Assembly: GCA_963825405.1 (NCBI GenBank)
Contig: CAWGTB010000016.1
Span: 124,001 to 188,000 of the forward strand
DNA: 64,000 nt
Source of the DNA: JACPNO01 sp963825405
GTDB lineage: Bacteria > Acidobacteriota > Terriglobia > Bryobacterales > Bryobacteraceae
Direction: 5' to 3'
Below, piece by piece: positions 45,869 through 58,100 of the stretch. A program made the position numbers and the translations under genes. How positions within the stretch are numbered: the first letter of the stretch is position 1; each line of letters opens with the position of its first letter. The notes below the pieces were generated by a model that was not told the origin of the DNA, made no database searches, and worked only from the letters and a program-made list of their open reading frames with translations.

Positions 45869-48123
45869 ATGTTCGAGTTTCTGTTCAAATATCCGACTAC
45901 GATTTTTGCCAAAGGTCAGTTTGTGTTCCTGGCTCCGTGGCCGGCCTGGGTGCTGGGGTTAGTGGTGATTCGTGGCGGCGGCGGCGATCGCCTGGCATGT
46001 GCAGCGCAACCGCGGATTGCTCACCGGCTTCCGGCCGGTAGCGATCTGGCTGCTGGAAACGGCGCTGGTGGCTTTGGTTTTGTTCATGCTGTGGCATCCG
46101 GCCATCAGCATTGCCACGCTGCGCCCCCAACAAAACGTGGTGGCCGTCCTGGTGGACGATTCGCGCAGCATGGCCATCAGCGAAGACGGTTCGACGCGCC
46201 TCGCGCAGGCCAAAGACTTGCTCAACGGGCCGCTGCTGACTGCGCTGCGCCAGAAATTTCAGGTGCGGCTCTACAAGTTCGGCAAGAATCTGGAGCGCAT
46301 CGAAAAGCCGGAGCAGCTTACCGGAACCGCCGAAGCCACGCGCATTCCCGATGCTTTGCGGCAGGCCCTGGCGGAAGCGGCCACGCTGCCGTTGGGCGCG
46401 GTGGTCGTGATGAGCGACGGCGCCGATAACTCGGGCGGAATCGATCTGGATACGATCGCCGAGATTCGCCGCTCCGGCGTGCCGGTTCACACGATCGGCT
46501 TCGGGCGCGAAAAATTCGCCAAAGACGTCGAAATCTCCGATGTGTCGCTTTCGGCGCGCGCCTTGCCTGAATCCGCGGCTGGATGCGCAGGTGACGTTCC
46601 AGCAATCGGGATACAGCCGCGAGAAGGCACGGCTCACGGTGCGTGAAGGCAGCAAGGTGCTGGCCACGCAGGAAGTGGTTTTCAAGGCGGATGGCGCGCC
46701 GCAAACGGAATCCATTCTGTTCAACGCCGGCTTGGCGGGGCCGCGAAGCTTTCAGTTCACGGTCGATCCGCTGCCGGGCGAGGAGAACCTGAAGAACAAC
46801 CAGGTGACGCGCCTGGTGAATGTCACCAGCTCCAAGCCGCGCATTCTTTACGTGGAAGGCGAGCCGCGCTGGGAATTCAAATTCATCCGCCGCGGCGTGG
46901 AAGAAGACCGCAATTTGCAGATCGTCAGCATGCTGCGCACCACCCAGAACAAACTCTACTGGCAAGGCATCGACGACGCTGACAAGAAGAAAGCCGAAGA
47001 AGGCTTTCCCGCTAAGCCCGAAGAGTTGTTCGGCTACAGCGCGCTGATTATTGGCAGCGTGGAGGCGGGATATTTCACGCCAACGCAGCAGGAGTTGATT
47101 CGCGATTTCGTGAATCGGCGAGGCGGAGGGCTGCTGTTCCTGGGCGGGCGCAATGCGTTGTCGGAAGGCGGCTGGGCGCACTCGCCGCTGGCGGAACTGC
47201 TGCCGGTTCGCATCCCGGAATCGAAAGGCACCTTCCACCGCGAAAACGTGACCGCGGAACTCACCCAGCGCGGGCGCGAAAATCTGATCGTGCGGCTGGA
47301 AGAGAAGCCCGAAGCTAACGCCGCGCGGTGGAAAAAAATGCCGGTGATTGCCGATTACCAGCAAGTGGGCGATCCCAAGCTGGGTGCGGCGGTGTTGCTC
47401 GACGTCAACGCCGGGGGCAAACGCTCGCCGCTGCTGGCGGTCGAGAATTACGGCCGCGGGCGGACGGCGCTGTTTGCCACCGGCGGCAGTTGGCGCTGGC
47501 AGATGATGCAGCCGGTGGCCGATAAAACTCACGAGATGTTCTGGCAGCAATTGCTGCGCTGGCTGGTGGCGGAATCGCCGGGCCAGGTGATGGCGTCCAC
47601 GCCGCGCAGCTTGCTGTCGGACGACACCAAAGTAGTCCTGCGGGCCGAGGCGCGCGATAAGAGCTTCAAGCCGATCTCGAACGCACGCGTGGAGGCGCAC
47701 ATTTCGGGTCCGGAGGGAATGGCGGACACGGTCGAACTCTCGCCGGTGCCGCTCGAAGAAGGCGTGTACAGCGCGGAATGGGCAGCCGAGAAGCCGGGAT
47801 CGTACATGGCCGAAGTGGTGGTGCAGCAGGATAAGACCGAAGCCGGACGGGACATGCTGATTTTCCGGCGCGAGGACGGCATCGCGGAAAATTTCCGCGC
47901 CGCGCAAAATCGCGAACTGCTGGAGAAACTGGCGCAGCAGACCGGCGGGCGCTACTACGCCGCCAAGAACGCATCCAAGCTGGCGGAGGAGATTTCGTAC
48001 TCCGAAGCCGGCATCACGGTTCGCGAAACCAAAGATCTCTGGGACATGCCCATCGTGTTTCTCGCCGCCATTTTGCTGCGCGGCTCCGAATGGCTGCTGC
48101 GCCGAAAATGGGGAGTGGTGTGA
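45869..48123 (+). CDS. Membrane VWA protein with glutamine-amidotransferase-like domain (two shifts)
   Basis: About 750 residues after repair near 45965 and 46570. Two N-terminal helices (PWPAWVLGLVV; RPVAIWLLETALVALVLFML), a VWA domain with MIDAS motif VAVLVDDSRSMAISEDGS and VVVMSDGADNSGGI, a class-I GATase-like domain (RILYVEGEPRWEFKFIRRGV ... ELIRDFVNRRGGGLLFLGGR), a beta-sandwich region, and a C-terminal helix (LWDMPIVFLAAILLRGSEWL). No catalytic Cys triad is evident. Such proteins occur beside MoxR-DUF58 genes. It is the first gene of a tight cluster; its stop overlaps the next GTG. Confidence 0.85.
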
Positions 48124-49046
48124 CCCGGCTTCTTGCGTGCTTCCTTTTCGCCGTTCTTTCCGCGCCGGCGGCCACTTACTACGTGACCATCGCGGGCCTG
48201 GGCGGAGAGCCGGATTACGAGCAGCATTTCGAAATGTGGGCGTCGGACATCGAGAAAGTTCTGAAAGCTTCAGGCGGCGAAGCCAAGATCGAAACGCTGA
48301 AAGGCCCTGCCGCGACGCGCTCCGCGATTGGCACCCTGCTGGAAAAAATTGCCGGCGAGGCTACGGCGCAGGACGTACTCGTGCTGATGTTGATCGGGCA
48401 CGGCACCTATGACGGCGTCGAGTACAAGATCAATCTGCCGGGCCCGGATTTGTCGGCCACCGACCTTGCCAAGCTGCTGGATAAGGTGCACGCCTCCCGC
48501 CAACTCGTGGTGAACATGACCAGTGCGAGCGGCGGGTCGATCGAAGCCTTGAAACATCCCAACCGCGTGCTGATCACCGCCACCAAAGCCGGCAGCGAGA
48601 AAAACGCCACGGTGTTCACGCGCTATTGGCTGGAAGCGTTGCGCGATCCAGCCGCCGACACGGATAAGAACGATACAATTTCCGCCTTGGAAGCCTTCCG
48701 CTACGCCCAGCAGAAGACCGTGAATTTCTACGAAACGCAAAAGCGGCTGGCCACCGAGCACGCACTGCTGGAAGACACCGGCGCCGGTACGGGGGTGCGG
48801 ACGCCATCCGCCGATAACGGCAACGGGCTGCGCGCCGCGGCGTTTCCCCTGCTGCGTCTAGGTTCGATGCAGGCTGCCGCCACCAATCCCGAAAAACGCA
48901 AGCTGCTCGACAAGAAGGAAGACCTGGAGCAGCAGATCGACAAGTTGAAATACGAAAAGGCCGCGATTCCGGCGGCCGAATACAAGAAGAGCCTGGAAGC
49001 ACTACTGCTGGAACTGGCGAAGACGCAGGAAGAGTTGGATAAGTGA
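48120..49046 (+). CDS. Exported caspase-like (legumain-fold) protein without clear catalytic Cys
   Basis: 308 residues from the GTG at 48120, overlapping the previous stop (GTGA). Signal peptide (LLACFLFAVLSAPAATYYV), then a caspase-fold pattern: DVLVLMLIGHGTYDGVEYKI with the catalytic His in the H-G position, LSATDLAKLLDKVHASRQLV, and VVNMTSASGGSIEALKHPNR where a Cys would stand; here the residues are Ser/Ala. RVLITATKAGSEKNATVFTR fits the next strand. A Glu/Lys-rich coiled coil ends it. It is probably a pseudo-peptidase or scaffold. Frame intact; next gene overlaps by GTGA. Confidence 0.68.
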   Translation: MTRLLACFLFAVLSAPAATYYVTIAGLGGEPDYEQHFEMWASDIEKVLKASGGEAKIETLKGPAATRSAIGTLLEKIAGEATAQDVLVLMLIGHGTYDGVEYKINLPGPDLSATDLAKLLDKVHASRQLVVNMTSASGGSIEALKHPNRVLITATKAGSEKNATVFTRYWLEALRDPAADTDKNDTISALEAFRYAQQKTVNFYETQKRLATEHALLEDTGAGTGVRTPSADNGNGLRAAAFPLLRLGSMQAAATNPEKRKLLDKKEDLEQQIDKLKYEKAAIPAAEYKKSLEALLLELAKTQEELDK

Positions 49047-51141
49047 CACGGGTTCTCACGTGCGTAGCGGTGATGTGCGCGGCGCTGGCCGCGCAGGCGC
49101 AAACGCTCGAGCGCGCTGAAGCGTTGCGTAAAGCTCATAATTACGAAGAAGCCAACAACGCGTTTCGCGCACTGGTGAAAGCCAATCCGAAGAACGCGGA
49201 ATACAGGGTCCGCTGGGGACGTCTGTTTCTGGAGCGGTTCAATCGCGCCGACGCCGCTAGTCTGTTTCAGGAAGCGCTCGCCATTCAGAAAGACAACGCG
49301 GGCGCGTTGTTAGGCATGGCGCTGGTTGCCGCCGATAGCTACGAGAGTCGCGCCGTCGAGCTGGCCGAGAAGGCGCTGGCATCGGATCCCAAGCTAGTGG
49401 AGGCGCGTGAACTGCTGGCGCGTCTGGCGCTCGAGGACAGCGATCCGAAGAAAGCCATCGAGGAGGCGGATAAGGCGCTGGCGATTTCGCCGCGCGCGCT
49501 GAACGCCATGGCCATCCATGGCACAGTCGATTGGCTGGACGGCAAGAATGATTCGCCCTGGTTTGACAAGATTCTGGCTGCTGACGCCCATTATGGGCAG
49601 GGTTACGCGCTGGCCGGGCACATCGCTGTTCTCAACCGGCGCTACGAAGAGGGCATCCAGTTTTACCGCAAGGCTCTGCAGGTTCAGCCGGATTTGTGGA
49701 GCGCGCGCTCGCAGCTTGGCGTCAACCTGATGCGCCTGGGCGAGGAAACCGAAGCGCGCGAACAGCTCGCAGAATGCTATGCCAATCATTTTCGGGACGA
49801 TATCACCACCAACACGCTGACCCTGATCGACAGCTACAAAAATTTCGTCATCGACAAAGACGGCAACATCGTTCTGAAGCTGCACAAGAAAGAAGCCGAT
49901 CTGCTCCGGCCGTATTTCGAAAGCGAGCTGAAGCGGGCTCTGGCGACGTACGAAAAGAAGTACAAGCTCAAGTTGACGCGCCCCGTGCAGCTCGAGGTCT
50001 ATCCGGATCACGAGGATTTCGCCGTGCGCACGATGGGCATGCCCGGCCTGGGCGGCGTGCTGGGCGTGACGTTCGGTTATGTGGTGGCGATGGACAGTCC
50101 CTCAGGCCGTCCGCCCGGATCGTTCCACTGGGCGAGCACTATGTGGCACGAGCTGAGCCACGTCTACGTGCTGGCGGCGACCAACCACCGCGCGCCGCGC
50201 TGGTTCACCGAAGGCATGGCGGTGTATGAAGAGACCGCCGTTTCGCCGGAATGGGGCGACCGCCTGGACCCGCACACGCTGAGCGCGATCAAAAACAAAA
50301 AACTGCTGCCGGTAGCGGAGCTCGACCGCGGCTTCGTGCGTCCGACTTATCCCGAGCAAGTGGTGGTTTCCTATTTTCAGGCCGGGCGCATCTGCGGTTA
50401 CATCGCCAAGCGCTGGGGCTACGACAAGCTGCTGGCGATGATGCACGATTTTGCCACAGAGGCATCGACCCCGGCGGTGATCCGCAAAGAGCTGGGCATG
50501 GAACCCGCCGATTTCGATCGCGATTTTCTGGCAACCATCGACGCCGAGACGCACAAGATTATCGAAGGATTCGATGAGTGGCGCACGCAAGTGAAGGCGG
50601 CGGTGGCGCTATCGCACGCGGGCAAGCATCAGGAAGTCATCGAGCGAACCACGCCCATTCGCGATGTGTATCCGGAATTATGTCGAGCAGGGCAATGTGT
50701 ATGAGTTGCGCGCCGAGGCCTTTGTGGCCTTAAACAACAAAGCCGCCGCGACAGTGGAGCTGGAAGGCTACGCCAAGGCGGGCGGGCGCGATCCGGCTGC
50801 GCTCAAGAAACTCGCCACGTTACTGGAAGAATCGGGGCGGCCCGTCGATGCCGCCAAGGCTTTGGACCGCATCACCTATATTTACCCGATGGATCCGGAA
50901 GTGCATCAGCATTTGGGCACGCTGTGGCTGGATCAGGGAAATCGCGAGGGAGCGATCCGCGAATTCACGGCCGCGCTGGCTTCGAAACCAATCGACCTGG
51001 CCGCTTCGCATTACAATCTGGCAAGGGCCTACCGCAGCGCCGACCGGCCGGCGGACGCCAAAGAACGAATTGGTATTGGCGCTGGAAGCCGCGCCTGGAT
51101 TCCGGCCGGCGCAGCGCATGTTGCTGGAGCTGTCCCGGTGA
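49043..51141 (+). CDS. Exported TPR protein with HExxH (gluzincin-type) metallopeptidase domain (two shifts)
   Basis: About 699 residues after shifts near 50682 and 51066, each one extra base. Signal peptide (VLTCVAVMCAALAAQAQ), TPRs (ALRKAHNYEEANNAFRALVK ... RYEEGIQFYRKALQVQP), then a peptidase-like domain with TMWHELSHVYVLAATNH (HExxH) and RWFTEGMAVYEET giving the third ligand Glu, as in MA-clan enzymes. More TPRs end the protein. Likely a periplasmic zinc peptidase. Starts at a GTG overlapping the caspase-like gene. Confidence 0.83.
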
Positions 51142-51184
51142 GACGCAGAGTAACGCAAGGCACGAGGAAACGGAAAACTTTTTC

Positions 51185-52232
51185 ATGTCCACAATAGCCA
51201 CCCAGATCGATTCAGAATCTCTGCGGAGCCAGGTCGTCCGGTTTCGTGAAGTGCAGGCGGAGATCGTGCGGCAGGTTCACCGCGTGATCGTCGGCCAGGA
51301 AGAAGTGCTGGAGCAGGTGATGATCGCGCTGTTCGTCGGCGGCCATTGCCTGATCACCGGACTGCCGGGCACGGCCAAGACGCTGTTGGTGCGGACCATG
51401 GCGCAGACGCTGGGTCTGGCGTTCAAGCGCATCCAGTTCACGCCGGACCTGATGCCGTCCGACATCACCGGCACGGACATCATCGAAGAAGATCAAGTCA
51501 CGGGGCGGCGCACGTGGACTTTCGTGCAAGGTCCGATTTTCGCCAACATTCTGCTGGCGGATGAAATCAATCGCACTCCGCCCAAGACGCAATCGGCGCT
51601 GCTCGAGGCGATGCAGGAGATGGCGTGCACGGTGCGCGGCAATAACTACAAGTTGCCCGCGCCGTTCTTCGTGCTGGCCACGCAGAACCCGATCGAGCTC
51701 GAAGGCACGTATCCGCTGCCGGAAGCGCAGCTCGACCGTTTCCTGTTCAACACGGTGCTGGATTATTTGTCGGCGGACGAAGAAATGCAGGTGGTCGATC
51801 TCACGACTACCACGCATGTGGCGGAAGCCGATCCGGTGACCAACGCCCGAGGAAATGCTGGAATTTCAGCAGCTGGTGCGCATGGTGCCGATTGCCGAGT
51901 CGGTGGCGCGCTACGCGATCGATCTGGTGCGGGCTACGCGCAGCCGGGACAAAAGCGCGCCGGACTTCGTCCAGAAGTATGTCAACTATGGCGCCAGCGT
52001 GCGCGCCGCGCAATTTCTGGTGCTGGCGTCCAAGGCGCGCGCACTGATGAAAGGCCGCTATCACGTGAGCTACGAGGATATCCGCGCGCTCTACACGCCG
52101 ATTCTGCGGCATCGCATTCTGCTCAATTTCCACGCGGAATCGGACAAGCTGCGGCAGGACGATATCCTGCGCAAATTGCTGGATTGGAAGCCTGCACCAC
52201 GGGGTGAGATGCATGCTGCAGCGCTTCCTTGA
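51185..52232 (+). CDS. MoxR-family AAA+ ATPase (one shift)
   Basis: About 348 residues. HRVIVGQEEVLEQVMIALFV, Walker A GLPGTAKT, PSDITGTDIIEEDQ, Walker B ILLADEINRTPPKTQSALLE, FVLATQNPIELEGTYPLPEA, and after an extra C near 51848 EEMLEFQQLVRMVPIAESVA and the C-terminal lid. MoxR ATPases act with VWA-domain proteins as chaperones or insert metal cofactors. It follows the peptidase gene by 43 bp and overlaps the DUF58 gene by 20 bp. Confidence 0.93.
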
Positions 52233-53102
52233 CCCGGCGACGCTCGCCAGTTTGTCGGGACTCGACCTGATCGCGAAGACCGTGGTCGACGGATTCGTTG
52301 CCGGCCTGCATCGCTCGCCCGATTTCGGATTCAGCCAGGAGTTTGCCGAGTACCGCGCCTACAGCGCCCGGCGACGATCTGCGGCACGTCGACTGGAACG
52401 TTTTCGCGCGCACCGAGAAGTGCTTCCTGAAGCGCTATCGCGGCGAGACCAACACGCAGTTGCTGATGCTGCTGGACACCAGCGCGTCCATGGCGTTCAA
52501 GACCGCCGCCGTCAGCAAGCTGGATTATGCGCGCTACGTGGCGGCATCGCTGGCTTACCTGGCCGGTGAACAGCGGGACGCCACTGGACTCATTGTATTC
52601 GACGAAGATGTGAAGAATTACGTCGCGCCTTCCACGCGCCAGGGTCAGCTTTTCCGCCTGCTGCACGCGATCGAACAGGCGGAGCCCGGCACGCACACCG
52701 ATTTCGCCAAGCCGTTCGCTCACTTCCAGAAGTTCCTGCGGCGGCGCGGACTCGTGGTGGTGCTTTCGGATTTCTACGAGCAGCCGGATACCATCGTCAA
52801 GACGGTGGAGCCGCTGCGCTTTCGCGGCAATGAAGTGATTCTGTTTCATCTGCTCGACCCGCAGGAGATCACTCCGAAGTTTCGCGAGCCGGTGCTGCTG
52901 GTGGATATGGAAACCAAGGGCACGCTGGAAGTTTCTCCCGAATACGCGCACCGCGAATATCGCGGCAAGATGAACGCGCACATCGAAGAACTTGCGGACC
53001 AAGGCGCGCGCCGCGGGTCTGGATTATTTTCTGATGGACACCAGCCGGCCGCTCGACGAAGGGTTGCGCGAATATCTGACCGTGCGGCAGGGGAGGATGT
53101 AG
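52213..53102 (+). CDS. DUF58 / VWA-like protein (shifts near 52365 and 53010)
   Basis: About 296 residues from ATG 52213. SGLDLIAKTVVDGFVAGLHR, then (one extra G removed) PGDDLRHVDWNVFARTEKCF, the DUF58 signature, and a VWA fold with MLLDTSASMAFKTAAVSKLD (MIDAS), GLVVVLSDFYEQPDTIVKTV. Stop at 53100-53102; the next gene's GTG follows at once. DUF58 proteins are the usual partners of MoxR ATPases. Confidence 0.9.
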
Positions 53103-55123
53103 GTGGGATTCCTCGCCCCCTGGTTTCTGGCCGGCGTGGCGCTGGTGGGGCTGCCCATCTGGCTGCACCTGCTGCAGCAGCACACGCACGCACGCCCACT
53201 GCCGTTCAGCTCGCTGATGTTCTTCGAGCGGCGCACGCAGAGCTCGATCAAGCACCGCCGCTTGCAATATCTGCTGCTGTTCGCGCTGCGCACGGCGCTG
53301 CTGGTTCTGCTGGCGCTGGCTTTCGCGCGCCCGTTCATTCATTCGGCGACGGTGGCGAAGCGGGCGGCGGACGCTGGTGGTTTTGGCGATCGACAATTCG
53401 TTCAGCATGCGGCAAGGCAATCGGCTGGAGCGCGCCAAGCCCGAAGCCGACAGCGTGCTTTCCGGATTGCATGGCGAGGATCGCGCACAGGCGCTGTCCT
53501 TCGGCTCGCAGGCGCAGGTGTTGGGCGAACCCGGCAGCGACATCACGGCCGTGCGCGCAGCGATTCGGGCGATCACAGCCCTCCGATTCGCGCGGCTCTT
53601 ATGCGGAGCTGGCGCGGGCGCTGCGCTCGATCGCGCAATCGGCGCCCTGCCGGTCGAGGCGCATTTGTTTTCCGATATGCAGAAGCTCGTCGCTGCCGGC
53701 CAGCTTCACGGACTTGCGCCTGGCGGATGGCGAGCGGCTGGTGACCCACCCGCTGGCAACGCAGCGGCTGCGCGAACTTCGCGGTGGAGAACGTGAATGC
53801 GCCGCGCCGCATTTACGATCCCAAGAAAGTGCGCATTCAGGCGACGGTCGCTGGATACGGAACCCAGCGGGCATCGCGGCGTGTGGCGCTGATGCTGAAC
53901 GGACGCGAGGTAGGCACGAAGACGGTCGAGATTCCGGCCAATGGCCGCGCGACGGCGGAATTTCTCACGCTGGACGCTCCGTATGGCATGAATCGCGGCG
54001 AGATCCGCATCGACAGCGGCGACGAATTTCCCGCCGACGATCATTTCAATTTTTCGGTGGAGCGCGCCGATCCGCGGCCGGCGCTGTTCGTGCATGAGCC
54101 GGCGAACACGCGCGGACTGCTCTATTTCCGAGCGGCGCTCGACGCCTCCGGCGATGGCGCCTTTACGCTGGATCCGGCGGCGGCCGATCAGGCGGCGAAT
54201 CTTCGCTCGCCCAAGTACGCGTTCGTGGTGCTCTCGGACGTGTCGCTCGCTGCCGCCGGCTTTGGAGCAGGCGCTGGTGCGCTACGTGCGCGGCGGCGGC
54301 GCGGTGCTGGTGGCGCTGGGCCGCGCCGGCGGCGCTGGCCAAGCGCGTTCCGGTGTTCGATCAGGCCATCAGCGAGACGCGCTATGCCGCGCGCCGAGGG
54401 CGATCGCTTTCAGACGGTGGCGTTTGCCGATCCCGCTCATCCCTCGATCGGCGCAGAGCAACAAGTGGGACGACGTGAAGTTTTATCAGACGGTGCGGAT
54501 TGAGCCGGGGAAGGCGCGCATCGCCGCGCGGCTCACCGACGACACGCCGCTGCTGCTCGAAAAGCAACTCGGCGAAGGGCGCGTGCTGGTGTTCGCGTCC
54601 ACGTTCGACAACATCTCGAACGATTTTCCGCTGCATGCTTCGCTTCGTGCCGTTCGTGGATCAGACGGCACATTACCTGGGACGCCTGGATGAGGCCGCT
54701 CGATTTCGCTGATAGTCGGATCGTACCTCGAATTGCGGTCGGCGAAGCGAGCAGGGCGCGGCGGTCGGAGGTGCTCGATCCGAGCGGCGCGCGCGCGCTG
54801 TCGCTGGAGGAGGCGACGCAAGGCGCAGAATATTCGCGCTGGACCGGCGAAGGCTTCTACGACGTGCGGCGACCCAGCGGAAGTCACGAACTGGTGGCGG
54901 TGAATGCGGACCGGCACGAGTCGGATTTGGACGTGATTCCGCAGGAGACTCTGGCGCTGTGGCAGAATACAGGTCAGGGGGCGCGCGCGGCAGGCGCGGC
55001 CGGCGCCGAGAGGCGAAGCCTGTGGATTTCTGGTGGTACGTGATGATCGCGGTGCTGGCGCTGGCGGTCGCGGAAACGCTTGTGGGAAATCGGCATTTGG
55101 CGGTGGATAAAGAGGCGGCATGA
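53103..55123 (+). CDS. BatA-type membrane VWA protein (heavily frame-disrupted)
   Basis: GTG start at 53103. N-terminal double-helix module MGFLAPWFLAGVALVGLPIW ... LLLFALRTALLVLLALAFAR (Aerotolerance-regulator N-terminal family), VWA MIDAS VLAIDNSFSMRQGNRLERAK, a beta-sandwich part (RRIYDPKKVRIQATVAGYGT), a GATase-like stretch, and a last helix (WYVMIAVLALAVAETLVGNR). About 670 residues when eight or more shifts between 53375 and 54960 are joined. Similar in layout to the gene at 45869. Stop overlaps the next ATG. Confidence 0.8.
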
Positions 55124-58100
55124 ATCCATTACAGGGACTGAGCGAGTATTTGGCACGGGTGGAGCGGCGGTTGAAAGTGCTCACCTGGAGCCGCGGGGCG
55201 GCGATGACGGCAGGGGCCGCGCTCGGATTCACGGTTGCCGGCGTTCTGATCGCCAATCACTTCGCGTTCTCAAGCGAAAGCGTACTTAGCGTCCGCGTGG
55301 TGCTTTTCCTGGCGCTGGCGCTGGCGCTGGGCGCCGGGCTGGTGCTGCCGCTGCTGCACCTGAATCGCCGGCGCGCGGCGCGGGAAGCCGAACGCCAATT
55401 TCCGAAATTCGAAGAACGCTTGCTTACTTTCTCGGAGCGCGCGGCGCAGACGCCGGACGATCCATTTCTGGAATTGCTGGCCGCCGATACGCTCGAAGTC
55501 GCGCGCGATAGCCAGGCGGAGCAGGTGGCTCCGCGCAATCACGTTCTCAGCCTCGCGTCTGCCGCAGCCGCCGCCGTGTTGGTGCTGATGTGGCTGGGAA
55601 CCTATGGCCCGGGCTTCATGGGCTACGGCACGTCGCTGCTGTGGGGAGCGATTCCGAAGAGCGAGGCCAAGCCGTTTTACGACATCGTCGTGAAGCCGGG
55701 CGATAACACTGTGCGCCGGAAAGCCGACATGATGGTGACCGCGCAATTGGTCGGTTTCCAGAGCCAGCGCGTGCGCCTGATGGCGAAGTTTACGAGCGCG
55801 TCCAAATGGGAAGAAGTGGTGATGCGGCCGGAGACTGACGGCACGGGTTACGAATTTCTGTTCGCATCGGTGCCGGAGTCGCTGGAATATTATGTGGAGG
55901 CGGGCTCGGTGCGGTCCAAGCATTACAAGCTGAACGTGGTCGATCTGCCGGGCGTGAAGCGGCTGCGCGTCACGTATCACTATCCGGCATGGAGCGGCAT
56001 GCCTGACAAGACGGAAGATCCAGGCGGCGATCTGCGCGCGGTAGAAGGCACGCAGGCTGATGTGGTGGTGGACACAGATCGTCCGCTCCCCAACGGTGCG
56101 CTGGTGTTGGATGACGGCAGCCAGATTCAGCTGCGCAACGGCAAGGCATTGGTACCCATTCAGAAGGACGGCATGTATCACGTGGCGTCATTCGAACAGG
56201 GCGAAGACGTGCGGCTGAGCGAAGATTATTTCATCGAAGCGCAAAAGGATGCGCCGCCGACTGTGCGGATCATACGTCCGGGACGCGACGCAAAAGTAAA
56301 TCCGCTGGAAGAAGTGACGGTGGCAGTTGAAGCCGATGACGATTTCGGATTGAAGGACGTGGACCTGCATTACTCGGTGAATGGCGGCGCGGAGAAGACC
56401 GTGGCGCTGGCCGACGCCAAGGGCCGCAAGACGGCTGAAGGCACGACTCAGTTAAACCTGGAAGATTTCAAGCTGGCGCCCGGCGATGTCGTATCCATGT
56501 ACGCCAGCGCGCGCGACGCCAGGACCACTGCGCACACCGATATGTTCTTCGTGCTGGCGGAGCCGTTTGAGCGCGTGTACACGCAGTCGCAGCAGATGGG
56601 TGGTGCTGGCAGCGGCGGCGAGGACCAGACGCCGCTTTCCGCGCGGCAGCGCGAGATCATCGTCGCGACCTGGAACCAGGTGAAGGGCAAGCCGGCTAAC
56701 GGCGGCGGCGGAAGCGGAGAACGCAAAGTTTCTGGCCGACATGCAGTCGCAAATTGCGCGACCAGGCCAGTTCGCTCGCAGCGCGCATGCGCAGCCGTGA
56801 AGTGGGCTCGACCAACCCGCTATTCCAGAGCTTCGCCGAGGATATGGACAAAGCTGTTGAAGCGATGACGGCAGCGTCGGGCAAGCTGCGCGGCACGCAG
56901 TGGCAGGGAGCGATGCCGTCCGAAGAGAAAGCGCTGCAGCATCTTTCGCGCGCTGAAGCTACGTTCCGGCGATATTCAAGTCGCGTTTGGCAGCCGGGGC
57001 GGAGGCGGCGGAGGTGGAGGCGCGGGCCGCGATCTGGAGAATCTGTTCGACCTGGAACTGGATACCGAGAAGAACCAGTACGAGAGCGGACAGCAATCGG
57101 CGTCGGCGGATCAGCGTCAGCAGCAGATCGATGAAGCGCTGCAGAAGCTGAAGGAACTGGCCCGGCGCCAGCAGGAATTGGCCGATCAGCAGCGCAAGAA
57201 TCAGCAGAGCCTTCCAACAACGCTGGCAGCAGGAAATGCTGCGGCGGGAAGCCGAACAGTTGCAGAAGAAAATGGAGCAACTGGCGCGGCAGCAGAGTCA
57301 GCAGAGCCAGCAGCAAGGGCAACAAGGCCAACAGGGACAGCAGGGACAGCAGGGTCAAGGACAGCAGGGTCAACAGGGCCAGTCCGGCCAGCAAGGGCAG
57401 TCCGGTGGACGCGGCGGACAATCGGCCGCGCTCGATCGCGCTTTGCAGCGGCTGACGGAAGCCACGCGCGACATGCGGGAAGCGGGATCGTCGCAAAGCA
57501 ATGGAACGCCGGAAGGCGAAGCGCAATCGCGGCGTGCGGCAGAGCGGCTGCGGGAGGCGCAGGATTCCCTGGCGAGAATGCACCAGCAGCAGTCCGGCGA
57601 ACAGTTGGACGATGTGGCGCGCAAAGCGCAGAAGCTGGCGGATCAGCAGCAGGACCTGGCGAACCGCATGCAGAAGAATTTTGGCGCCGCGCCAGGCCAG
57701 CCGCCGCAAACGCCGATGGCCGAGCAGTTCCAGCAAGGGGCGGCAGTGGGCGAAGAAAAGCTCAAAATGCTGGAAGAGCTGAAGCAGCTCGAACGCGATA
57801 TGCAGAAGGCCGCGCGCGATATGGCCGGCACCGAGCGGGGCGCGTCGACCAAACTGCGGCAGGCGCTGGGCAACATGCAGCAGGATGAGCTGGGTCTCAA
57901 GATGAAATGGGGCGCCGAGGCGCTGCGGCGCGGCATGGGTCCGGCGGCGCTGTCGCGGGAATTGCCGGTGACGCAAGGTCTCAATCGGCTGCGAGACCAG
58001 GTTCGTGAGGCGCAGAGCGCACTCGGCCAAGGCAAGTCCGGCGGGCAGCAGGGCGTGGAGCAGGCGCTAGCGGAAACGGAACGGCTGCGCCGGCAGGTGG

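Noticed and set aside
46318..47907. 529-codon minus-strand frame
   Set aside because: Antisense of the VWA-GATase gene, His/Arg-rich, no motifs. The plus strand has clear VWA and helix features.
51138..51184. GAGACGCAGAGTAACGCAAG resembling a family C arm
   Set aside because: Only half an arm is present, with no inverted partner; too weak to call a copy.
56696..58030. 444-codon minus-strand frame with Leu-rich blocks
   Set aside because: The Leu runs are the complement of CAG/CAA Gln codons in the DUF4175-like gene.
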